From contig NZ_FQWZ01000006.1 of the NCBI RefSeq assembly GCF_900129825.1, positions 145,674 through 209,673 on the forward strand: a stretch of 64,000 nt of DNA, in the 5' to 3' direction. A program made the position numbers and the translations under genes. Below are positions 7,930 through 15,426 of this stretch, one piece after another. Every line of letters starts with the position of its first letter. Position 1 is the stretch's first letter. The notes below the pieces were generated by a model, which made no database searches, was not told where the DNA came from, and worked only from the letters and a program-made list of their open reading frames with translations. Source of the stretch: Hydrocarboniphaga daqingensis. GTDB lineage: Bacteria > Pseudomonadota > Gammaproteobacteria > Nevskiales > Nevskiaceae.

Positions 7930-9774
7930 ATGAGAAGCCGTCACTTACAAACGGTCACCCAGCGCTGCATGCTATTGGCGCTGAGCTTGGTGGCGGGCGC
8001 CGCCCAAGCCCAGTCGGCCAATACCGGGCAGTGGTACGGGGTCGATTACACGTTCAGCGGCAACCTGCGGCTGGACCAGGCGCTATCGACGTCGGACACC
8101 GAAAACCCGTTCAACCAGCGGGGCAACCTGTTCAACGGCGTACCGGTCGAGCGGAACTCGGTGATCGGCGTACAGGACACGGCGACCCGCAACGGCGTGC
8201 CGGCCGACAACGACCTGAACCTGCAACTGCTGCGCGGCGAGCTCAACGCCAAGTTCGGCCTGACGTCGTCGCTGGCGCTGGTCGCCAAGCTGCGCGGCGT
8301 CTGGGACCCGACGCGTTATCAGGAATTCGACCCGGGCGCCGTCGACAGCGTGGCGGCCGGACGGCTGTATGGGCGGCCCAACTACTTTGACTACGACGCC
8401 GAAGGCCAGGCGCATCCCAACCCGCTGGAATGGAGCGGCCGCGAAGGCATGGTCGACCTGCCGGCGCTGTTCTTCGAATACAACCGCGGGCCGTTGAATC
8501 TGCGCGCCGGCAACCAGCAGATCGCCTGGGGTCAGGCGATCTTCTTCCGCGTGCTCGATGTCGCCAATGGCCTGGACTTGCGGCGGCATTCGGCGCTGGA
8601 CCTGGCACCAGAAGAGTTTTCAGACAAGCGCGTGCCGGCACTGGGCTTGCGCGGGTCGCTGCAGATCAACGATCAGTGGCTGCTCGACAGCTTCGTGCAG
8701 AAGTTCCAGCCGACGGTTCAAAGCAACCCCAACACGCCGTACAACGCGATCGCGTCGCAGTTCACCGTGCATGACCAGTTCGGCGCCTATGACAGCAAGT
8801 TCAACGCCGGCCTGCGGCTGAAGGGTGATTTCGGGCCGGTCGGTGTCCAGGCGATCGCCGTGCGCCGCTACAACCCGGACGGCGTCTACCGCTGGACCGA
8901 GTCGGGCGTGAACCGCGATCTGCCGGGCGCGCCCGGGTCGGGCGCGGTGCTGGCGCAAACCCCGTTTGAAGTCGACAGCACCGGCGTGTGGTCGGCCGAA
9001 GAGTGGTTTACCTATGCGGCCATGTCGCGGCTCGACGGCACCCAAGGCCTGAATTCGGCGGTCAACGAATTCCCGGCGGCCGCGCTGCTCGGCGCCTTTC
9101 CGGTGGCGACGCGCGATCAAGCGGCCCAAGAGCTGGACCTGTTCTTCCAGCTGTCGGGCAGCGGGCTGCGCGGCCATCTGGCGCGCGAGTACGTCCGCGA
9201 AACCAACCTCGGCGCTGGCGCCAGCTACGTGGTGTCGGCCTCGCCCGGGTCCTTGCTCGACCAGCTGATCATCAACGTGGAGACGCTGTACACGCCGGAC
9301 CGCGCGTTCACCAATCCGTCGCTGAGCCGCGACTACTTGCGCCAGGACGAATGGACCACGGCCCTGGTGATGGAAAAGTACCAGCGCTTCGCCGAGTCGC
9401 TGCCGGCCACGTATCTGGTAGCGCAGTGGCTGCACAAGACACGCAGCGACCTGTTCGGCCGCAGCCTTGAAGGCATGGGCGGCGACCCCGACCGCACGCC
9501 GACTGGCTACTCGGGTGGATTCGACGCCGTGGTGCTGGCACTGCAGCAGCCATTCGCAAACCTGATCTGGCGCGCCGACCTGGCCCTGCTATACGACACC
9601 AAGGGCGGCCTGCTGGCGCAACCCGCACTGCGCTGGAAGCCCAACACCGAATTCACCGTCGAAGCCTTCTACAACTACGTGAACGGATCGCTACACGGCA
9701 ACCCGAACAACAACACCCTGTCGACGTTCTCGTACGCCGACGAACTGACGCTGCGACTCGGCTACCAGTTCTGA
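7930..9774 (+). CDS. DUF1302 family outer-membrane protein
   Basis: 614-residue protein with a clear Sec signal peptide (MRSRHLQTVTQRCMLLALSL, cleavage after GAAQA near residue 27) and a body of alternating aromatic/hydrophobic strands ending in LTLRLGYQF, the C-terminal aromatic signature of outer-membrane beta-barrels. The order of segments (GELNAKFGLT, LPALFFEYNRGPLNLRAGNQ, IFFRVLDVANGLDLRR, TYLVAQWLHKTRSDLF) fits DUF1302, a family seen near lipid, steroid or hydrocarbon catabolism genes in gammaproteobacteria. It is a single gene here, with no partner such as a DUF1329 gene beside it. The ATG at 7930 follows an AGGAG site. A transport role for hydrophobic substrates is inference. Confidence 0.85.
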   Translation: MRSRHLQTVTQRCMLLALSLVAGAAQAQSANTGQWYGVDYTFSGNLRLDQALSTSDTENPFNQRGNLFNGVPVERNSVIGVQDTATRNGVPADNDLNLQLLRGELNAKFGLTSSLALVAKLRGVWDPTRYQEFDPGAVDSVAAGRLYGRPNYFDYDAEGQAHPNPLEWSGREGMVDLPALFFEYNRGPLNLRAGNQQIAWGQAIFFRVLDVANGLDLRRHSALDLAPEEFSDKRVPALGLRGSLQINDQWLLDSFVQKFQPTVQSNPNTPYNAIASQFTVHDQFGAYDSKFNAGLRLKGDFGPVGVQAIAVRRYNPDGVYRWTESGVNRDLPGAPGSGAVLAQTPFEVDSTGVWSAEEWFTYAAMSRLDGTQGLNSAVNEFPAAALLGAFPVATRDQAAQELDLFFQLSGSGLRGHLAREYVRETNLGAGASYVVSASPGSLLDQLIINVETLYTPDRAFTNPSLSRDYLRQDEWTTALVMEKYQRFAESLPATYLVAQWLHKTRSDLFGRSLEGMGGDPDRTPTGYSGGFDAVVLALQQPFANLIWRADLALLYDTKGGLLAQPALRWKPNTEFTVEAFYNYVNGSLHGNPNNNTLSTFSYADELTLRLGYQF

Positions 9775-9780
9775 CCACGG

Positions 9781-9825
9781 CCGGCAGCAGCGGCGCCGGG
9801 CGGGGCCGGACGCTGCTGCTGCCGG
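9781..9825 (+). terminator. GC-rich stem-loop after the DUF1302 gene
   Basis: CCGGCAGCAGC (9781-9791) pairs perfectly with GCTGCTGCCGG (9815-9825) around a 23-nt GC-rich loop, starting 7 bp after the stop codon. There is no U-tract, so it may be a processing or stability hairpin, or a Rho-type end, rather than a classical intrinsic terminator. Confidence 0.45.
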
Positions 9826-10110
9826 AGGTTGCGAGTGGGGTTGTCGTCGTCTGGCGGACGGTCGTTGACGCACTATCGCTGCCCGCAAACGCTGCCACTT
9901 GAAGCGGTTGGTCGACGATCCGCTGACGTTTCTTTGGCCGCCTAGCGGAGGGAATCTATAAGCCCGGGCTGCAGCCGTGACCGGAGTAGCTCGGGATACG
10001 CCTGCTCGCGGCTATCCGTTGTTGTGCCGAACTACAGGCAATGCAGCTGCGGATGCAGCAGAAAGTGCGCCTCGCTCTGCGCGTTGAATCGATTAATGGT
10101 GGTCTGTCCC
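9826..10110. other. non-coding stretch between the DUF1302 gene and the Rhs cassette
   Basis: Together with the stem-loop this is a 336-bp gap with no supportable gene. Two things stand out. First, 9897-9935 resembles the 3' end of der (see findings). Second, at 10096-10115, just past the immunity gene, there is a GGTGGTCTGTCCCCTA motif that looks like a dispersed repeat. No promoter for a rightward gene is evident. Confidence 0.4.
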
Positions 10111-10419
10111 CTATTGTTCTTTTTCCCAAGGCTTCAGCAGGCTATCCAACAAGGTGACCGCGCGATTGATTAGCTTTTCGCCGTCCGCGTCAATTCGCCC
10201 ATCTCTCATGGCTTGAGCGTAGGAATAGACTTGCTCGAGAATTTCCCATTGTTCTCTTAGGCGCTTTCGGGTTTCTTGATCCAAGGAGCCCAGCATCTTG
10301 AGTAACGCTTCGATGGTGGTAATTAGCTGCCGAAGAGGTATCGATCCAGCTTTAAACTGCGCGACACAGTCGGTCATCAAATTAAGCTGCCGCAAATCAT
10401 TTTCTGAGGCTTTTATCAT
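10111..10419 (-). CDS. putative immunity protein of the Rhs toxin tip
   Basis: Small acidic/basic helical protein (102 residues) that I do not recognise as a named family. It starts one base after the stop of the Rhs-toxin gene (TGA-A-ATG), which is the position of immunity genes in Rhs/CDI polymorphic toxin systems; that placement is the only evidence for function. Predicted helices cover most of the chain (TTIEALLKMLGSLDQETRKR, LREQWEILEQVYSYAQAMRD). No signal peptide or membrane segment, so it would act in the cytoplasm against an incoming toxin. The region is visibly poorer in GC than its neighbours, suggesting horizontal acquisition. Confidence 0.65.
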   Translation of the reverse strand: MIKASENDLRQLNLMTDCVAQFKAGSIPLRQLITTIEALLKMLGSLDQETRKRLREQWEILEQVYSYAQAMRDGRIDADGEKLINRAVTLLDSLLKPWEKEQ

Positions 10420-10420
10420 T

Positions 10421-11479
10421 TCAATATACCGTGATCACTCGGCCTGAGACGGTATCAGTAACTGCTGTTGTTCCGTTAACCGGGTCACGGAAGACTGTTG
10501 TACCCGGCTGATTGCCAGGAGTGGCTTCACCCGTTGCGATGGTGTTTTCTACAACCGACGGAGTCTGACCTCTGCCCTGCATTCGATCTAAGGAGTGACC
10601 AGAGTAACTACGCCCGGCAATATTTTCGGCTGAGTTTGTGCCTTTCGGGACATCCATTGGGCTCCTCTGGGAGCCAACAGGAGTCGAAGCGGGCAGCTCA
10701 GATTTAGTAGCAATCCGCGCTGACTCTGCCGTTTTCGTCAGCGCACCTTCCACTGCCTTTTCAACCGCCCTCCCTGCGGTGAGGGCTTGCGACGGATTCT
10801 TCGTGAAGGTCAGTACAACAGCACCAGCCGCGACGCCAGCCATAACCGCAGTTTCTTTCGGCGTTGGCGCCCGCATCTCAGTGCAGTTGCTGTTTGAAAC
10901 GCAAGCCGCTTCCCGCCCGGTCGGATCGCTGAACCGGTACGGATTGTTGTTCCCATAAGCATACCGATTGAACGTAAACGGATTGTCGTCGACGAAGTGG
11001 ATCGGGTCCGGGGTCAGGAAGCGGTGTTGCGATGGGTCGTAGAACCGGGCCTTCATGTACGTCAGGCGCGTCGCGTCGTGGGCGTGCCCGGTGTAGCCCA
11101 CCGTGGTTTCCGATCCGTTGAGCTTGGCTCCATAAGGGTCGTAGTGCTCTTGCCACAGCAGCGCGCCCGTCCCCGAACTGGCCTTGCGTGGTGAGCCCAG
11201 AAGATCCGGGTGCAGATACACCGGCGTCGTCGTCGCACCCACCTTCGTCAGCTGAACCAGCGTCTGCCCGCCCAGTTCCAGAAAGTCCGTCTGTTGACTG
11301 CCGATCTGCCGGTACGCTCGGCGACCGCTGCGCGTGTACAGCGTGTATTCCGCCGTTGCTCCTGACTGAGGCGTGGTTGGCCGCGCTGAAGGTATAGCGC
11401 GGTCGCCGTGCCCCGATATCGCCGCCCAGGCGTTTTGTACAAGCGGGCTGTCAAGTGCGCCGCTAGCATCGCGTCCCAA
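10421..11479 (-). CDS. 5'-truncated Rhs protein with C-terminal RNase-like toxin domain
   Basis: Encodes the last part of an Rhs (YD-repeat) protein. Residues about 44-188 are the Rhs-associated core: HPDLLGSPR, YDPYG, GYTGHAHDATRLTYMKARFY, RFLTPDP, NRYAYGNNNPYRFSDPTG. After the D-P-x-G boundary comes a linker and a 67-residue tip (286-352; SYSGHSLDRMQGRG, PSVVENTI, PGTTVFRDPVNGTTAVTDT, GRVITVY). The tip resembles small BECR-fold (EndoU/colicin-like) RNase toxins of CDI and Rhs systems; that assignment is from memory of the family pattern. Complete Rhs proteins exceed 1000 residues, so the N-terminal shell and delivery domain are missing. The start given is a TTG; the true start is uncertain. 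Confidence 0.75.
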   Translation of the reverse strand: MGRDASGALDSPLVQNAWAAISGHGDRAIPSARPTTPQSGATAEYTLYTRSGRRAYRQIGSQQTDFLELGGQTLVQLTKVGATTTPVYLHPDLLGSPRKASSGTGALLWQEHYDPYGAKLNGSETTVGYTGHAHDATRLTYMKARFYDPSQHRFLTPDPIHFVDDNPFTFNRYAYGNNNPYRFSDPTGREAACVSNSNCTEMRAPTPKETAVMAGVAAGAVVLTFTKNPSQALTAGRAVEKAVEGALTKTAESARIATKSELPASTPVGSQRSPMDVPKGTNSAENIAGRSYSGHSLDRMQGRGQTPSVVENTIATGEATPGNQPGTTVFRDPVNGTTAVTDTVSGRVITVY

Positions 11480-11503
11480 TATAAAAACAAGAGGGGACCC
11501 CGC

Positions 11504-13057
11504 ATGCTCAGAACACCACTTCTGCTCGCCTGCTCAGTGCTGTTCGCACTGGCAGGCTGCGGCACCGCCGACAACGTGCCGATCAATATCATCCAGGCCT
11601 GCAGCAAGGATGATTCGGCCGTTGCGACCGGCATGCCGACTCAAGATCGCATTTACTCTTGGATCGAAGACTTGGTCAGCATCGGCTATCGGCGCACGGG
11701 GACCAAGGCGGGCTATGAAGCGGCGGCCTACGTAAAGTGCCAGTTCGAGTCGTTGGGTCTGGAGGACGTTCATTACGAATATTCGACGTCCTGGAGTTGG
11801 TCTGCCGATAAAGCCGCCCTATCCGTTGGCGGCACACCGGTTGATGCGTTTCCTTCTGCGTTTTCCTATCTGACGCCCAATGAACCATCGACTTTTTCGA
11901 CAGGTCCACAGGGCCTGAACGCCGAGATGATCGATATCGGCCTGGGCACGCCGATCGAGCAGCAACTGAAGAACGTAAAGGGCAAGATCGTTCTGTTTGA
12001 CCTGAAGTTCCTGTTGCCGACGGCAGGCTTGGCGCCGCTGATGGAATTCCTGTGGGACCCGACCTTATCGGTGCTGGATCGCGAGTTGTCGATCCTCGTT
12101 CCGAATCCTTACATCACGACCTACTCCACGGTGTTGCAGGCGGCAATGGACGCTGGCGCTGTTGGGTTTGTTGGCGTGATGGCGGACTACTTTGATTCCA
12201 ATCACTACTACAACGAACTGTATCGCCGCACCGAAGTGACCATCCCGGGCTTTTGGGTGACGCAAAAAGAAGGGCAGCGTCTGAGAGAACAGCTGCGCAA
12301 CGGTACGAGAGAAGCCCGCATCGTATTCGAGGGCTCACGCAAAGCCGTTGAAGCGCGCAGCGTGGTGGGCATCCTGCCTGGCAAAAGCGAAGAGACCATC
12401 ATGGTGCAATCGCATCACGATTCCGTCTTCAAAGGGGCGGTGGAAGATGGCAGCGGCGTGGCGTCGGTGCTAGCCCAAGCGCAGTACTACGCATCGCAGC
12501 CCGCAGAATCGCGTGAGAAGACGATGCTGTTCGTGACCTTTGATACGCACTTCACCGGCTATCAGGCGCACATGGCGTTCGTGGACAAGTACATCGTCAA
12601 GAAGGAAACGCCATATAAGATTGTTGCCAATGTCACGCTGGAGCACATCGGCAAGCAAGGCATCAAAGGCCCCGACGGACAACTGGTGATCAAAGATCAG
12701 TCCGAGCTGCGCGGCATCATGAACAACTTTGGTCTGCCGATGAAGGTGGCGATGATCAATGCCATCATCAAACACGACCTGCGCCGCATGGCGCTATTGC
12801 AAGCCAATGTTCTTTGCGCCGTTGCTGGAATTCCAACCGATGCGTCCTTTGTGTGCGCCGAGGGCATACCGACGGCCAGCCTGATCTCGGGCCCGCTGTA
12901 TCTGTATGACGAAGCCGACACGCTCGACAAGGTCGACCGCGAACAACTGGTGCCAGTCACCGAAGCGTTCATCGACATCATCGATGCAATCGACGCAACG
13001 CCCGCCGCATTGCTGGGCCTGCTGCCCGTCCCTGTCGTCAATCCGGTCGACCTCTGA
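11504..13057 (+). CDS. M28-like peptidase lipoprotein with PA-domain insertion and degenerate metal site
   Basis: 517-residue exported protein; the N-terminus ends in a lipobox (LFALAGC, Cys19), so it is probably a lipoprotein. The chain resembles M28 aminopeptidases with a protease-associated insertion (about 140-290; VKGKIVLFDLKF, AAMDAGAVGFVGVMADYF). The first metal motif is present (SHHDSVFKGAVEDGSG, H304/H305, D306, D315). The canonical FxGEExGLxGS dyad reads FDTHFTGYQAH (346-356), and the final YHTxxDT reads LYDEADT, so the general-base Glu and two zinc ligands look replaced. It may be inactive or mechanistically different. The ATG at 11504 overlaps the lipase start by 1 bp at its 3' end. 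Confidence 0.75.
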   Translation: MLRTPLLLACSVLFALAGCGTADNVPINIIQACSKDDSAVATGMPTQDRIYSWIEDLVSIGYRRTGTKAGYEAAAYVKCQFESLGLEDVHYEYSTSWSWSADKAALSVGGTPVDAFPSAFSYLTPNEPSTFSTGPQGLNAEMIDIGLGTPIEQQLKNVKGKIVLFDLKFLLPTAGLAPLMEFLWDPTLSVLDRELSILVPNPYITTYSTVLQAAMDAGAVGFVGVMADYFDSNHYYNELYRRTEVTIPGFWVTQKEGQRLREQLRNGTREARIVFEGSRKAVEARSVVGILPGKSEETIMVQSHHDSVFKGAVEDGSGVASVLAQAQYYASQPAESREKTMLFVTFDTHFTGYQAHMAFVDKYIVKKETPYKIVANVTLEHIGKQGIKGPDGQLVIKDQSELRGIMNNFGLPMKVAMINAIIKHDLRRMALLQANVLCAVAGIPTDASFVCAEGIPTASLISGPLYLYDEADTLDKVDREQLVPVTEAFIDIIDAIDATPAALLGLLPVPVVNPVDL

Positions 13058-14358
13058 TGATGCGGTCCATCGTTGCGGCGGCGGCACTGGCCGCCGCCTG
13101 TGGACTGTCGGCCTGCGCGGGCGGAGATGACGGCGCAGCGGTCGGGCTCGACACTGTTGCCGAGCGGGCCCAACAGCTGCCGACCGTGGTGTCCATGTTC
13201 AGCCGCCCGCCTGCATCGCCTGCGTCCACGCAGTGGCCGGTGCTGCTGTCTCACGCTTGGTCGAGAACCGCGGACACCACCTTCCAGGGTGACACCAAGG
13301 TGTCGGGTGGCGAATACGATGCGTATGGTGTCAAAACGGCACTGGAGGCCGACGGCGTCATCGTTTATCAGCCGAACAAAATGATGTATGGCTCCCACGA
13401 AGATCGCGGCAGCCTGCTCTACAAGCGCTGCGCAGGCGACACGCTGGACGCGCGCCTGTGCAAGGGCCGCGCGCCGGTCGTCGAAGACGGCTTCTACGCG
13501 GCGATGGTCGACTACTGCGGCAGCCCGGTGAACCGTGAAAAGCACGCCTTCACGTCGGAAGGCGAGTGCTATCAGAAGGTGAAGTTCAACATCATCTGTC
13601 ACTCGCAGGGCTGTCCCGACTCGCGATACATGATGTCGGCCATCACCAATGAATTAACGGGCCGACCCCTCTATCAAAGCGTGGCGAGTTGGACGTCCAT
13701 GCTCGGAGCGAACAAGGGGACGGCGCAGGCTGATTTTGTCATCGAGGCGTCCGCGTCCTGTCTTAGCGATCAGTGCGAGTCCCCGCTGCTCGACCTGGCT
13801 TTCGCGGTCGACGAGTACAGCGGCAACCGATTCCTCAACGCGGAAGGAAGTAAATCCGTCGTCGCGCTCAGCACCAAGTACATGACGGTCACCACCGACA
13901 TGAACTGCGATCCCGGCAAGCAGACCTGCCCGCCGAGCTTCAATCAGCGATATCCGTTACCGGAAGACCTTGCGCATCCGATCTACTACCAGACGTTTTC
14001 CACTTCGATCCAAGATATCACGCATCCCTGCTACCAGAAGGATCAGTTCTTCTGGCGCATCATTCTCGATCGTGAAGGCGAGAACGACGGCAACATCTCG
14101 GTGACGTCACAGGCGTTCGAGTTTTACGGCCCGGGCAGCACCGGCGGGAGAACGCCGGTGAAAGCACGCTACGTCTATGGCGATAGCCTGACGACGACAC
14201 GGTCGCATCCCGGCTTGAATCATATGTCGCTCAGCAGCTCCGACGTGCCCGGCCTGCCTGGCGTGAGTTGCATGGGCGAAGATAATTCCGACTTCGCCTT
14301 CAGCAGAATCAACTTCTATCGCAACGTGGTCACGGAGTTGGCGAACCTGGGCCTATGA
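13057..14358 (+). CDS. secreted/lipoprotein triacylglycerol lipase-like alpha/beta hydrolase
   Basis: 433-residue exported protein with a lipobox (CGLSAC, Cys20). The fold and order of motifs match bacterial family-I lipases (Pseudomonas/Burkholderia type): PVLLSHAW strand near 61-68 (oxyanion region), nucleophile elbow C-H-S183-Q-G, then SRYMMSAI; Asp344 in ENDGNISVTSQ and His389 in GLNHMSL complete the triad. Many paired cysteines suggest a disulfide-rich periplasmic or surface protein. Start codon overlaps the stop of the peptidase gene (TGATG), so the two are translationally coupled. No Lif foldase gene is seen. Its stop overlaps that of the convergent AraC gene by 6 bp. Confidence 0.82.
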   Translation: MMRSIVAAAALAAACGLSACAGGDDGAAVGLDTVAERAQQLPTVVSMFSRPPASPASTQWPVLLSHAWSRTADTTFQGDTKVSGGEYDAYGVKTALEADGVIVYQPNKMMYGSHEDRGSLLYKRCAGDTLDARLCKGRAPVVEDGFYAAMVDYCGSPVNREKHAFTSEGECYQKVKFNIICHSQGCPDSRYMMSAITNELTGRPLYQSVASWTSMLGANKGTAQADFVIEASASCLSDQCESPLLDLAFAVDEYSGNRFLNAEGSKSVVALSTKYMTVTTDMNCDPGKQTCPPSFNQRYPLPEDLAHPIYYQTFSTSIQDITHPCYQKDQFFWRIILDREGENDGNISVTSQAFEFYGPGSTGGRTPVKARYVYGDSLTTTRSHPGLNHMSLSSSDVPGLPGVSCMGEDNSDFAFSRINFYRNVVTELANLGL

Positions 14359-15165
14359 CGCTGCATCCGGCGCACAGTGGATCAGGCTGACGAAGTTCGG
14401 ATCGATGACGTTGGTCGGGTTGATCCCAAAGACTTCGTTGAAGGCGTGATCCACATGCGACAGGTCGTGGAAGCCGGCATCCATCGCCACTTCGGTGAAC
14501 TGGCGCCCGCGCTGCCACATCAAGCAGCCGCGCCAGACCGCCAGCCAGCGAGCGTATTGCTGAACGGTAAAGCCCACTTCCTTCTTGAACAGATAGCGGA
14601 GTCGCGACTTGGATAGATGGGCTTCCCTGGCCAGAACGTCGGCCTCGACCTCGTTCAGTGGAAGTGTGGCCAAGGCATTCAGTACGCGCTCGATACGAGG
14701 ATCAACCGGGCTCTTCTCCTGTATGGGCTCACCGAGCATCGCCTCGATCACATCATCCATCAGTTGGCGTGCTTGCGCCGGCCGCAACTCGCCGCTGGCA
14801 GCGAGCCGGATGGTCGGCAACAAGTGCTCGAATCGATCGATCGCGAAGTCGACGACATCTCGGTTTTTCAGCAGCGCTTTTACCTGCTTCATGCCCGCCG
14901 CTTCGACGGGTATGTAGAACAGCGCGATATCACTTTCAAACGCGATCAGCTGGTTTCTGACGGCGCCGGGCGCAACCAACGATGCCCGCGTCACCAACTT
15001 CTGCCCGTTGACCTCAATCGAATAGGGCTTTCCACAAGCAATCCGCAGCGTGGCGCAAAGAGGCGAAGTCGGCCTGTCCAGCAGCAGAGAAGGCGCCAGC
15101 AGAATCAGGCTGCACGGCCAGTAATAAATGATGATGCCCTTAGGTGCCGAATGCTTGATCTGCAT
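14353..15165 (-). CDS. AraC-family transcriptional regulator
   Basis: 270-residue regulator with an N-terminal ligand/cupin-like region and a C-terminal double HTH (about 170-260): ADVLAREAHLSKSRLRYLFK is the first recognition helix region, followed by FTEVAMDAGFHDLSHVDHAF, the usual second motif. Related proteins regulate nearby catabolic or hydrolase genes; control of the convergent peptidase-lipase pair is plausible but inferred only from proximity. It is separated from der by 261 bp and ends inside the last bases of the lipase gene. The effector is unknown. Confidence 0.88.
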   Translation of the reverse strand: MQIKHSAPKGIIIYYWPCSLILLAPSLLLDRPTSPLCATLRIACGKPYSIEVNGQKLVTRASLVAPGAVRNQLIAFESDIALFYIPVEAAGMKQVKALLKNRDVVDFAIDRFEHLLPTIRLAASGELRPAQARQLMDDVIEAMLGEPIQEKSPVDPRIERVLNALATLPLNEVEADVLAREAHLSKSRLRYLFKKEVGFTVQQYARWLAVWRGCLMWQRGRQFTEVAMDAGFHDLSHVDHAFNEVFGINPTNVIDPNFVSLIHCAPDAAS

Positions 15166-15328
15166 GACGTATTTTAGGCCCCATTACGAACGGACCGCTC
15201 GTTGCTGCGGTCGTCGAAGGCTGGCTGATCTTCCTCAGCGCGGATCATGTGCAGCGCAATCGCGGACAGCAACCCGCGATTACGGCGGATCATCGGGGCA
15301 CTACTTTCAGATCACGAACGCAGTCTGC

Positions 15329-15354
15329 CTGACCGGACGATCATGCTCCGTCAG
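15329..15354. promoter_or_regulatory. inverted repeat upstream of the AraC-family gene
   Basis: CTGACCGGA and TCCGTCAG face each other across CGATCATGC, an almost perfect dyad with one extra C, in the 261-bp gap between der and the AraC gene. It could be an operator for the regulator or the terminator hairpin of der; no U-tract is obvious, which slightly favours the former. The rest of the gap shows no gene. Confidence 0.35.
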
Positions 15355-15426
15355 TCAGGGTCGCATCGTTTAAAAGCGGCGGGCCGCGATCGCCGATCGC
15401 CGGGCGCGCGCCGCACGCAAGCGCGA

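Noticed and set aside
9781-9825. Strong intrinsic terminator after the DUF1302 gene
   Set aside because: The stem is good but there is no U-tract, so I list it only as a stem-loop with low confidence.
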